From NCBI GenBank assembly GCA_937871605.1, contig CALMRM010000049.1, forward strand, positions 1 to 10,091: a DNA stretch of 10,091 nucleotides. Reading direction: 5' to 3'. Positions 1 through 7,621 of the stretch are shown one piece after another. The stretch's first letter is position 1, and each line of letters begins with the position of its first letter. This DNA comes from an uncultured Terriglobus sp. (GTDB lineage Bacteria > Acidobacteriota > Terriglobia > Terriglobales > Acidobacteriaceae). A model generated the notes under the pieces. It made no database searches, was not told the DNA's origin, and worked only from the letters and a program-made list of their open reading frames with translations. Position numbers and translations under genes: made by a program.

Positions 1-1747
1 TTATGGCTGCCAGCGCGGCGACCAGCCCTGTGCCGCCTGCGAAGTACATGAGCCGATACCGGACGGCTTGTGATGCGTTAATCCGCTGCCGCAGTTCGCG
101 CACCAACGGGTTGCCGGGTGACAGGCGCTCTGCCACGCTCAGCCCCTGGCTGGCCTCGGACAGGTGGCCGCCCAAAAACGCACTCTGCGCCTGCACTAGC
201 GATCTGTTGGTCTGCTCCTGCTTGGAACTCTCATTCTGCTGCTGCGTCTGCGTCTGCGCTTGCGTGGTTTGCTGTTGCTGCAGCTTGCCCTGCGCCTCCT
301 TGTAGCCCTGCATGGCGTTGGGATTGGCTGGGTCGATGCGCATGACCTCGCTGTACAGCTGCTCCTGTCGCTGCGGATCGGTCTCGGAGAGCGCCTGCGT
401 CATCAGGCTGGCGGCGCGGTCTTTGTTTTGCTGGTCCTGCTGCGCCTTCTTGTCCTGCGCTTCCTGTTGCTTGGTGAGCACTTGTACCGCGGCACTTTCT
501 GCCGGGTTGGCCGCCGGTGCTGCGGGCGCGGGTGCAGCCACGGTGGCCACCGGTGGCGGTGCGGGTGCGCGCGCCATCACGCCATAGGGCTTACCCAGTG
601 CGATCAGGTTGATGCGGCTGACGTCCACCTGCACGTGGTCGTTGGGCAGCAGCAGCATGGAACTGCCCCCGACCGTCTTGGCACCGGCGGCGGCATTGCC
701 ACTCTCAGGCCGCGGGTCTGTGACGACGCTGACGATATTGCCGTTGATCCACGTTTCCACGACGCGGCCGCCGATGGCAAAGGTTTGCTCCACGGGCGCG
801 CCTGCCTTGCCCAACGGCGCCTTGTTCACCTTGTCCACCGAACCCGCATACGGACCGATACCGACGGCGTACCCCGTGGCATACTGCCCCGCAGTGTTGC
901 GAACGGAAAGCGGCGTGAAGTTATCTGGCTTGGCGTCACCGGTTACCCTGGCGGTGACCTGGTACAGCCCATCTTCCAGCGGGGTGCTGTTCTCAAGGGC
1001 ACCCGGGCCCGCTTCGCCGTGGATTGCGCCACCCTTCACCGTCCACTTGGCTTCGTGCGGCTTGCTGGTGCCGCCACCCAGGCCAAAGGTCAATGCCTTC
1101 TCGGCAGAGTGGCCGACGCCGCCCTTGGTATCGGCTGGCTTGGGGATCGACTTCCACCCGCCCAGGTCACTGCCGTTGAAGGTGCTGTTCAGGTTCAACG
1201 GGCGCAGGTGGATATTGCGCAGCGTCAGCTGGCCGTCGCTGGCCGCCTCGAAGCCGAGGTAGCCCGCACGCGCGCCCAGGTCGGCACTGGTGTTGCCTGC
1301 CTGCTTGCCGTCGATACGCACCGTAACCTTGCCGTGGTTGGCCTCGACTTCCACCTTGTGCCAGCCGCCCGCGCTGAGCGTTGCAATGGACGACTTGCCC
1401 AGTACTTCAATGCCGCCTACCCCCGCCTTTGCATTGGTGTAGTCGAGATCGACCGTGAGGCCGCCGGAGTTTTCGCGCGAGGCCCACAGGCGCAGTTCCG
1501 CGCCCATGCTGGCGGTCTCGGTGTACTCAAAATCCAGGTTGAAGTCGCCGAACGGCACGGCGGAGAGGAGGTGACGCGCACCGCCGCCGCCCGTGGTCAG
1601 CGAGCCGCCTGCCGCCGTCCAGGAGCCGTGGTTCGTCCAACCCAGCAGCGAGGTGCCGTTGAACAGGTTGAGCGGCGCCTGCGCGGGCACAGTGGCAGCT
1701 GTGGCTACGGCCAACAGCCCGCATAGCACGCGGGAAATCCTTGTCAT
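1..1747 (-). CDS. Exported tandem DUF1080 protein with TPR-like region and membrane segment (3' end beyond window)
   Basis: Open from ATG at 1747 to the left edge, 582 codons with no stop. Residues 1-24 look like a Sec signal peptide (MTRISRVLCGLLAV, then ATAATVPAQA, AxA-type cleavage); there is no lipobox. Residues 25-182 match DUF1080/3-keto-disaccharide hydrolase (PF06439), a jelly-roll fold: FNGTSLLGW near the start, GGWHKVEVEANHGKVTVRIDG in the middle, and LRNIHLRPL at the end. Residues 186-386 begin with FNGSDLGGW and look like a second, more divergent copy. An Ala/Pro linker (about 393-417), a Gln/Lys-rich segment (418-515) and TPR-like helices (about 441-490 and 515-560; YSEVMRIDPANPNAMQGYKEA) follow. 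A hydrophobic stretch starts at about 566 (LMYFAGGTGLVAALAAI) and is cut by the edge, probably a transmembrane helix. The start overlaps the tssH stop (ATGA) and follows a strong Shine-Dalgarno, so it is co-translated with ClpV. Free DUF1080 enzymes act on sugars; activity here is unknown. Gene extent and DUF1080 are well supported; the T6SS role is inferred. Confidence 0.88.
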   Translation of the reverse strand, partial: MTRISRVLCGLLAVATAATVPAQAPLNLFNGTSLLGWTNHGSWTAAGGSLTTGGGGARHLLSAVPFGDFNLDFEYTETASMGAELRLWASRENSGGLTVDLDYTNAKAGVGGIEVLGKSSIATLSAGGWHKVEVEANHGKVTVRIDGKQAGNTSADLGARAGYLGFEAASDGQLTLRNIHLRPLNLNSTFNGSDLGGWKSIPKPADTKGGVGHSAEKALTFGLGGGTSKPHEAKWTVKGGAIHGEAGPGALENSTPLEDGLYQVTARVTGDAKPDNFTPLSVRNTAGQYATGYAVGIGPYAGSVDKVNKAPLGKAGAPVEQTFAIGGRVVETWINGNIVSVVTDPRPESGNAAAGAKTVGGSSMLLLPNDHVQVDVSRINLIALGKPYGVMARAPAPPPVATVAAPAPAAPAANPAESAAVQVLTKQQEAQDKKAQQDQQNKDRAASLMTQALSETDPQRQEQLYSEVMRIDPANPNAMQGYKEAQGKLQQQQTTQAQTQTQQQNESSKQEQTNRSLVQAQSAFLGGHLSEASQGLSVAERLSPGNPLVRELRQRINASQAVRYRLMYFAGGTGLVAALAAI

Positions 1748-4623
1748 AGCGCAACCTCCTCCAGCTGCAACTCTTCTGCTGCCGTGCCTCTGCCCGGCAC
1801 GTCTGGCTGCTCAATCGAGAAGACCAGTTCCATCACGGGCTCGGGCAAGGCTGTTTCGGCTTGCCCAGCAGGCATGCCAGCCGTGGGCGATGCCAAACCT
1901 TGCGGGGCTGCCGTGTCACTCTGCGCAGGCGCACTCTCTGCGGCCTCTGCCGTGCCTGTGGTCGCGCCCTCCACGTCGGCTTGCACAGGTTCTGCGTCAA
2001 CGTGGATCGTACTGCCGGGCACAGCGTCGCCGCTCAGCAGGATTTCCGATAGTGGCGACAGCACCTCACGCTGCAGCACCCGGCCCGCGGGGCGGGCACC
2101 ATATTCCGGATCGTAGGAGAGCTTTGCGAGCAGGTCGACGGCAGCGGGTGTGACCTCGAAGTGCAGTTCACGGTCGTCCTCCAGCTTGCGACGCAGGCTG
2201 GTGATCTGCGTCTGCACGATGCGCTGCAGTTCCGGCATGCCAAGTGGATGGAAGGGGATGACCTGGCCGATGCGGTTGTACAGCTCGGGACGCAGGTTGG
2301 CGCGAACCGCGTCCAGCAGGATTTGTTCGCGCAAGCTGTTGTCCTCGCCGGCCGCCATGGACTCGCGCACGCCTAAGTTGGAGGTGAAGAGGACGACCGT
2401 GTTGGTGAAGTCGCAGAAGCGGCCCTTGGCGTCGGTCAGGCGGCCCTCGTCGAGCACGCCCAGCAGGAGGTCGAGGATTGCCGGGTGACCTTTCTCGACC
2501 TCGTCGAACAGGACGATGCTGTACGGTGAGCGGCGCACCTGCTCCGTGAGAAAGCCGCCTTCGTCGGACCCGACCAGGCCGGGGCGCGAACCGATGAGGC
2601 CCGCGGCGGACGACGCGTCCTTGTACTCGCCCATGTCGATGCGGATGAGCGCGGTGTCGTCGTCGAACAGGGCCTCCGCTAGCGCCTTGGCGAGTTCCGT
2701 CTTGCCGACGCCGGTGGGGCCGACGAAGAGGAACGACGCGGGTGACCGCTTCAGCTGCAGGTCTGTGCGCATGCGGCGCGCAGCTTCGCTGACGGCGGTG
2801 ACTGCCTCCGGCTGGCCGTAGACGCGCTCGCTGAGGCGTTCTTCCAAGCCCAGCAGGCGTTCGCGTTCGCTTTCGAGCATGCGGTTGGCGGGCACACCGG
2901 AGCGCTCCGCAATGACCTCTGCAATGTGCTCCGGCAGCACGCGGTCTGCAACGGCTGCGTTGCCGTTTGCAGCCGACTCGCGATAGGTGGTTAGTTTTGC
3001 TTCCAGATCGGCACGCTGAGCCTCCAGGTGCTGCAGCGCGCCGTAGCGGATTTCCGCAGCGCGTGTCACATCGCCCGCGCCCTCAGCGGCCGAGAGCAGG
3101 CGCGTGTTCTCCTCAATGGCGGCGACTGTCTTGCCCAGGTCGGCGCGTGCGTTGCGCTGCTGCTCCCACAATTGCAGGTCTGCGGCGATCTTCGGCTCGA
3201 GTTCTGCGACCTCGGCTTCGAGTGCTGTGATTTGTTTGCTTTGCGCGGTGCTCGGCTTGGGAAGATTGCGCAAGGATTCGAGTTCCGCGCGGCGACGGGT
3301 GAGCAGGCGCTCCTGCTGGTCCAGCGCCGTGGGGCGCGACTCCAGCTGCATGCGCAGCCGTGCTGTGGCCGCATCGATGACATCGATGGCCTTATCGGGC
3401 AGGAAGCGGTCGCGCATGTAGCGGCGCGACAGTTTGACGGCGGCTACCAGCGACTCGTCTGTTAACTCGACGCCGTGAAAGGCAGCGTAGCGGTCGCGGA
3501 TGCCGCGCAGGATGTACAGCATGGACTCATCGGTGGGCTCGCCCACCTGCACGCGCTCGAAGCGGCGAGCCAGCGCGCCGTCTTTCTCAATGCGTTCGCG
3601 GTACTCGTCAAAGGTGGTTGCACCCACGCAGCGCAGCTCTCCGCGGGCCAGCGCCGGTTTCAGGATGTTGGCGGCGTCCATGCCGCCCTCCGTGCCACCC
3701 GCGCCCACCAGCTGGTGGATTTCGTCGAGAAACAGGATGATCTCGCCCTTGCGCAGCTTGACTTCGTCCACGACGGACTTCAGTCGCTCCTCGAACTCGC
3801 CGCGGTACTTGGCACCGGCCACCAGGCCCATCAGGTCCAGCGCGACCACGCGGCAGCGCTTCATGCTTTCCGGCACGTCCTGCGCTGCGATGCGCAGGGC
3901 CAGGCCCTCGACAATGGCCGTCTTGCCGGTGCCGGGATCGCCCACCAGCACGGGGTTCGACTTGGTTTTGCGCAGGAGCGTCTGGATGAGTTGGCGCACC
4001 TCGTCGTCACGGCCCACGACCGGCATCAGTTCGCCGCTGAGCGCGGCGGCGGTGAGATCGCGGCCAAACTTTTCCAGCATTTGCGCGCCGGAGGCGAGGT
4101 CGCCGTCGGCCTGCTTGCCGCCTCGCGCTGAACTGCCGCCTTCGGTCGCTCCGTCCTGGACTGGCTTCGATGGGACCGCTGGTGCAGAATGCTGCGGCAG
4201 CGCCTCGCCCGTGAGACCCGCGCGACGGAACAGGCTGCGCAGATCGCCATCGGCATCGTCGGTGGTGAGCGCGGCTTCTAAAACGTCGACCGGCTCTGCG
4301 GAAGGGCGGCCATGTGCCGCTGCAATGGCGAACGAAGCGGCCAGCAAGGTGCGGAGCGCCTGTGAGGCCAGTGGACGGCGGCCCTCCTCCAAGCGTTGCG
4401 CGGAAAGTGCATCGGCGCGGCGCGAGAGCGCGTCCAGCAGCGGCGCAAACGTCACGCCCTGCTTCTCGAGCGCGGGCCGCAGTGAACTGCCATCGCCGTC
4501 CAGCAGCAGCAGCAGGAGGTGCTCCGGCTGAATGAGTGCCTGCCTGCGCCCCTCGGCCAGCAGCCGGGCGTTGGCCAGCGCGGATTCCATCTCGTCGGAA
4601 AGTTTACTCAGGTCCAGTGCCAT
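1744..4623 (-). CDS. tssH: T6SS sheath-disassembly ATPase TssH/ClpV (Hsp100/ClpB family)
   Basis: A 959-residue double-ring AAA+ ATPase that, in T6SS, extracts and recycles contracted TssB/C sheath in the cytoplasm. The N-domain (1-140) has the Clp repeat motif QPEHLLLLLLDG, followed by a Gly/Ser-rich linker to about 178. NBD1: Walker A GDPGTGKT (228-235), pore loop GAKYRGEFEERL with Tyr273, Walker B LFLDE (297-301), sensor GATTFDEYR, and arginine fingers in ARRFE. A coiled-coil middle domain spans about 430-550. NBD2: Walker A GPTGVGKT (635-642), Walker B VLFDE (704-708), sensor 1 FTSNLG, and sensor 2 YGARP (841-845). Oddities: the second-ring pore loop reads RPGLVGSDEGG, with Leu683 where GYVG is usual, and an acidic Ala/Pro/Thr-rich tail of about 84 residues follows the C-terminal domain. 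ATG at 4623 has GGAG 8 nt upstream and lies 18 nt after tssK. The core resembles housekeeping ClpB, but position in a baseplate operon supports ClpV. Confidence 0.93.
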   Translation of the reverse strand: MALDLSKLSDEMESALANARLLAEGRRQALIQPEHLLLLLLDGDGSSLRPALEKQGVTFAPLLDALSRRADALSAQRLEEGRRPLASQALRTLLAASFAIAAAHGRPSAEPVDVLEAALTTDDADGDLRSLFRRAGLTGEALPQHSAPAVPSKPVQDGATEGGSSARGGKQADGDLASGAQMLEKFGRDLTAAALSGELMPVVGRDDEVRQLIQTLLRKTKSNPVLVGDPGTGKTAIVEGLALRIAAQDVPESMKRCRVVALDLMGLVAGAKYRGEFEERLKSVVDEVKLRKGEIILFLDEIHQLVGAGGTEGGMDAANILKPALARGELRCVGATTFDEYRERIEKDGALARRFERVQVGEPTDESMLYILRGIRDRYAAFHGVELTDESLVAAVKLSRRYMRDRFLPDKAIDVIDAATARLRMQLESRPTALDQQERLLTRRRAELESLRNLPKPSTAQSKQITALEAEVAELEPKIAADLQLWEQQRNARADLGKTVAAIEENTRLLSAAEGAGDVTRAAEIRYGALQHLEAQRADLEAKLTTYRESAANGNAAVADRVLPEHIAEVIAERSGVPANRMLESERERLLGLEERLSERVYGQPEAVTAVSEAARRMRTDLQLKRSPASFLFVGPTGVGKTELAKALAEALFDDDTALIRIDMGEYKDASSAAGLIGSRPGLVGSDEGGFLTEQVRRSPYSIVLFDEVEKGHPAILDLLLGVLDEGRLTDAKGRFCDFTNTVVLFTSNLGVRESMAAGEDNSLREQILLDAVRANLRPELYNRIGQVIPFHPLGMPELQRIVQTQITSLRRKLEDDRELHFEVTPAAVDLLAKLSYDPEYGARPAGRVLQREVLSPLSEILLSGDAVPGSTIHVDAEPVQADVEGATTGTAEAAESAPAQSDTAAPQGLASPTAGMPAGQAETALPEPVMELVFSIEQPDVPGRGTAAEELQLEEVAL
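1755..1762 (-). promoter_or_regulatory. Strong ribosome binding site for the DUF1080 gene
   Basis: On the minus strand GGAGGAGG lies 7 nt before the ATG at 1747, inside the last codons of tssH. It is the best Shine-Dalgarno match in the window. It fixes the start of a gene that has no visible stop, and suggests efficient initiation as well as coupling through the ATGA overlap. Confidence 0.8.
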
Positions 4624-4641
4624 GGTTGTCTCTCCGGTGCG

Positions 4642-6516
4642 TTACTCGAGCCGGCTGCGGCGGCGCGGCGGGTTGGGGTCGTTGCCCTGATTGGGCGCTG
4701 CGGGCGGAGATTCGCGCGGCATCCACGACGGCTGGGCAGGCGCGGCGGGCGGCTCTGCCGGAGTGAATGTGCTGCGGCGCGGCGCGGGATCGCCCTGCAG
4801 GCGGCTGCCGCCACCGTCGCCAAAGCCGCGCGGCGGCTCCGGTGCGTTGCCGCTGATGCGGGACGGCTCCGTGGAGGTGTTGAAGCGCCCACCCGCGGTA
4901 GGAGATGTGGCTACCGGCTCGGGCAGCTGGCGTTCCGGTTCGCGCTCGGGTGCACGCTCGATGACACGCGCCTCCTGCGTTTCGCGGTTGCCGCCGTAAA
5001 AGCGGTGGCGGATGAACAGGAGCGCCGTGCGTACGGTGTGGTACGCAGGCACGGTCACGCGGACATCCGTGATGGTGGCCACATCTGGTGCTTCGAAGTC
5101 GAGCTCGATGTTGTACTGCTCGTCCAGCTTGGCGTCGCCGGTCAGGATGTAGCTCTCGCGCCGGAAGCCGGAGCCCTCGTTGATGCGGACCTCGGCACCG
5201 ATGCTGGTGCCGCGCAGCCACGGTGTGCTGCGCTCCCCGACGAGGATCAGACGGTAGCGGTCGCGCCCCTCCAGCCGCAGACTGCTGAAGTAGATGGTCA
5301 TCTCATCGGCAATGCCCTGCACACGCGAGGCCCGCGCCGCCAGCCGGTACAGCTGCTTGCCTCCACGGTCGAAGATGAAGTTCGTGCTCTCGAGCGTGGA
5401 CGACTTGCGGAAGTCAATGTACTTGCCTTCCAGCGCGCGCTCCAGCCGCTCCAGCCCGTTCAGCGACTGCAGTGCCTTGCGCACTTCCAGACCCAGGTCC
5501 TCGTCCAACTGGAGCGTGCGGCCCAGCTGCAGGGTGTGCTTTTGCAGTTCGATGAGGCCGGTCAGCTCGCTCTCGCCGGTCTCGCGCAGCGTGTCATAGT
5601 ACTGCTGCATGCCGTCTGCCAGGTCGAAGTAGATGGCGGCAGAGTGCAGCATGCGGCGCACGCGCGCAAAGAACTGTGCGGGCGGCTGGGTGCGGTCGAG
5701 CAGGGCGTAACTGGTGTCCTGCAGCTCCAGCACCATGCGCTCGGCGAAAGTCATGGAATCCTGATCGACCTCCGTCTCCAGGCCGCGCTCCGTGAAGATC
5801 TGCATAAACTCGCGCATGGCGCGGTGCAGCTCCGCGTAGCCGGCGGCCAAGCGGTTGGTGGCGTCCAGGATGCGGCGGGTGCCGCTCATCAGCTCTGAGT
5901 GCGCCGCCAGCGAGATGCAGGCGGGGATGAACTGCGGGTCGGCCTCGAAGCTCATGCCGGTGGCCGGGCGGCGGATGCGGCCCACCACGATGCTGTGCGC
6001 GCGCTCTGCCGCCGTCACCTGCAGCGCGACACGGTAGCTCCACACGCGCTCGGTGCGCATCTGCGGATTAAAACTGTCTGGCGTTCCATTGCGCTTTTCG
6101 CGGCGGCCCGGGTCGGCAATCACGTGGATGGGCGCTTCCACCACGCCTGCCAGTTCGTCCTTCGGGTAACGCGCAGAGATGGTGCCCGCAGCCTCCACAT
6201 CGACGATGAGGCCGCCGGGCGTCACGCCGCGCGCACGGTCCACCGAGATGTCCAGGTACTCCGCCGTCTCGTTGAGGGAGACTTCCGGGTCGAAGCGGAC
6301 GGTGCCCAGGTCTGCCTCGGGCAGGCGCACACCGCCGCCCACCAGCCCGGACCCCTGTGCCAGGTAGCGCATGCCCCAGCCCCCCAGCGACTCAAGGTAT
6401 TGCTCTTGCCGCAGAAAGTGATCCGGCGTCAGCAGCATGCCGTGTTCCCAATTTACGGACCGCAACTGCAAGTCGCCGCGCGCCGCCTCTCCCGTTCCGC
6501 CTCGTCCATCGGTCAT
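4642..6516 (-). CDS. tssK: T6SS baseplate protein TssK with proline-rich C-terminal extension
   Basis: TssK is the trimeric adaptor joining the TssE/F/G wedges to the envelope complex. The family signature (W.EGMLL.PQHFQ) appears as VNWEHGMLLTPDHF at residues 21-34, followed by the expected beta-rich N-terminal domain, a helical middle (about 200-370) and a C-terminal head (about 380-505). The product is 624 residues against about 440-450 for typical TssK. Part of the excess is a low-complexity Pro/Arg/Glu/Ser tail at about 511-624 (APEREPERQLPEP ... PNPPRRRSRLE). ATG at 6516 is chosen because CCAGGG sits 7 nt upstream and it lies 28 nt past the tssG stop. An upstream TTG at 6588 would overlap tssG and add 24 residues without homology that I recognise. 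Lying between tssG and tssH is unlike the common proteobacterial order, where tssK groups with tssJ/L/M. Identity is confident; the tail's role is unknown. Confidence 0.92.
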   Translation of the reverse strand: MTDGRGGTGEAARGDLQLRSVNWEHGMLLTPDHFLRQEQYLESLGGWGMRYLAQGSGLVGGGVRLPEADLGTVRFDPEVSLNETAEYLDISVDRARGVTPGGLIVDVEAAGTISARYPKDELAGVVEAPIHVIADPGRREKRNGTPDSFNPQMRTERVWSYRVALQVTAAERAHSIVVGRIRRPATGMSFEADPQFIPACISLAAHSELMSGTRRILDATNRLAAGYAELHRAMREFMQIFTERGLETEVDQDSMTFAERMVLELQDTSYALLDRTQPPAQFFARVRRMLHSAAIYFDLADGMQQYYDTLRETGESELTGLIELQKHTLQLGRTLQLDEDLGLEVRKALQSLNGLERLERALEGKYIDFRKSSTLESTNFIFDRGGKQLYRLAARASRVQGIADEMTIYFSSLRLEGRDRYRLILVGERSTPWLRGTSIGAEVRINEGSGFRRESYILTGDAKLDEQYNIELDFEAPDVATITDVRVTVPAYHTVRTALLFIRHRFYGGNRETQEARVIERAPEREPERQLPEPVATSPTAGGRFNTSTEPSRISGNAPEPPRGFGDGGGSRLQGDPAPRRSTFTPAEPPAAPAQPSWMPRESPPAAPNQGNDPNPPRRRSRLE

Positions 6517-6544
6517 GCGTTTGCCCTGGTAGTTAGAATCTGTG

Positions 6545-7621
6545 TCACTGAATGCCTCCGCCGGGCTCCGGGTTGCTCTCGTCAGCAAGCATCATCATCA
6601 TGAGTGGCGCTGCAGCCTCTGCCAGCGCGCCTCCCAACTCGCGGCCCATGTGCGTGTTGATGCCCAGGCGGCTGTTGCCTTCTGGCACGCCTAGCCGCGG
6701 TGCTCGATTTTTGTCGAGCACATTCCACTCGACGCGGTAGGGCGTGGATGCGGGCATGACCAACTCCAACGTCTGCCGCAGCAGTGCCCGGCCTTCCTCG
6801 CTTTCCACAAAATACTCGTAGTTGCCCAGCGACACCGGGCCAATCTCCAGCAGCAGCGTTGCCGGCTCCTCCACGGTATCGCCCATCACGAAGTCCACAC
6901 CCAGCCGCGAGGCGCGGCCGCCCAGCCGTGATAGCGATCCTTCCGGCAGCGAGGCGAACGTGGGCTGGTAGCGCGACTGGCCCACCGGCAGCCCCAGCAG
7001 CGTGTGCAACACAAAGCCGCAGCCGTCTGCACTGCACGCGTACTGCGCCATGCCCGCCATCAGCGTGGCCAAGCGGTACCACAGCGCGCGCGGCCACCGC
7101 TCGGGTGCCACGCCGAACAGCGTAAGCCAGCGAGCAGATGCGGCGTGGTCGTCTGGTGACAGGCGAAACAGCGGTGCGCCCTCGTGGAACCAGTGCTTCA
7201 GCTTCTCCAACGGGTCGTCGAAGCCCTGCAGAATTTCGCGGGTGCCCACGTGCGTTTCGCCGCCGCTGTCCCACATGCCGACGGGCAGCGCGTGCGTAAA
7301 GCCGAGGCCGGCAATGCGCAGCACGATGCGCGTGTCTGGCAGCAGCGGTTCGCCCGGTGCTGGCTGCTGGCCCACCACGGTACCGGGCACCGCGGCGTCG
7401 CGCCCTGTGCGCTCGACCGCGATGCGGTGCGTGCCGACGCCCAGTGCCTCCAGCGTGGCCAAGGCGGAGTGCAGCGTATGGTGGTGCGACTGGCGGCCCA
7501 GCGCAAAGGCAGGCATGCGCAGCGCGGGTGGTGGCGGCGTCATGCCGGACGCGGCCTCACCGGGAGGGGTGCCGCGCAACGCGTCTAAGCCGTTTTGCTG
7601 GCCTTCCGCTAGCCCTGCCAT
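6545..7621 (-). CDS. tssG: T6SS baseplate protein TssG with N-terminal PASTA-like domain
   Basis: TssG (PF06996) pairs with TssF to form the baseplate wedge. The C-terminal half shows the family pattern: SRLGGRASRLGVDFVMG (231-247), LLLEIGPVSLGNYEYF (256-271), then YRVEWNVLDKNRAPRLGVP and SRLGINTHMG (about 295-326). The total of 358 residues is normal for the family. Residues about 36-104 are unusual. They read MPAFALGRQ, a helix SALATLEALGVG, then VPGTVVGQQPAPGEPLLPDT and RIVLRI, which is the layout of a PASTA repeat (VPdvvG, A..L...G, GtV..Q.PapGt.v..gs.V.L.v). No transmembrane segment or signal peptide is visible, so this is a cytoplasmic use of that fold if the call is right. ATG at 7621 overlaps the tssF stop by 13 bp and has GGAG 5 nt upstream. 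Four ATG codons in a row (CAT repeat at 6590-6601) encode a Met run near the C-terminus. Confidence 0.88.
   Translation of the reverse strand: MAGLAEGQQNGLDALRGTPPGEAASGMTPPPPALRMPAFALGRQSHHHTLHSALATLEALGVGTHRIAVERTGRDAAVPGTVVGQQPAPGEPLLPDTRIVLRIAGLGFTHALPVGMWDSGGETHVGTREILQGFDDPLEKLKHWFHEGAPLFRLSPDDHAASARWLTLFGVAPERWPRALWYRLATLMAGMAQYACSADGCGFVLHTLLGLPVGQSRYQPTFASLPEGSLSRLGGRASRLGVDFVMGDTVEEPATLLLEIGPVSLGNYEYFVESEEGRALLRQTLELVMPASTPYRVEWNVLDKNRAPRLGVPEGNSRLGINTHMGRELGGALAEAAAPLMMMMLADESNPEPGGGIQ

Noticed and set aside
260..1726. A 488-codon plus-strand open frame
   Set aside because: It is antisense to the DUF1080 gene, has no recognisable domains and is rich in Arg, Gly, Leu and Val as expected for an antisense frame of GC-rich coding DNA.
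1676..1747. Lipoprotein signal on the DUF1080 protein
   Set aside because: The only Cys (residue 9) is preceded by Val-Leu without a lipobox and lies too early; an AxA-type cleavage after residue 24 fits better.
1744..4623. Housekeeping disaggregase ClpB instead of ClpV
   Set aside because: The core is ClpB-like, but it sits in a tight string with tssE, F, G and K, and the altered pore loop and extra tail are unlike typical ClpB.
4519..5898. A 459-codon plus-strand open frame
   Set aside because: It is the complement of tssK and the 5' end of tssH; the minus-strand product carries the TssK signature and this one shows no family pattern.
6517..6588. Upstream TTG start for TssK
   Set aside because: It would overlap tssG by 44 bp with no good Shine-Dalgarno evidence, whereas ATG 6516 has CCAGGG 7 nt upstream and the conserved motif follows shortly.
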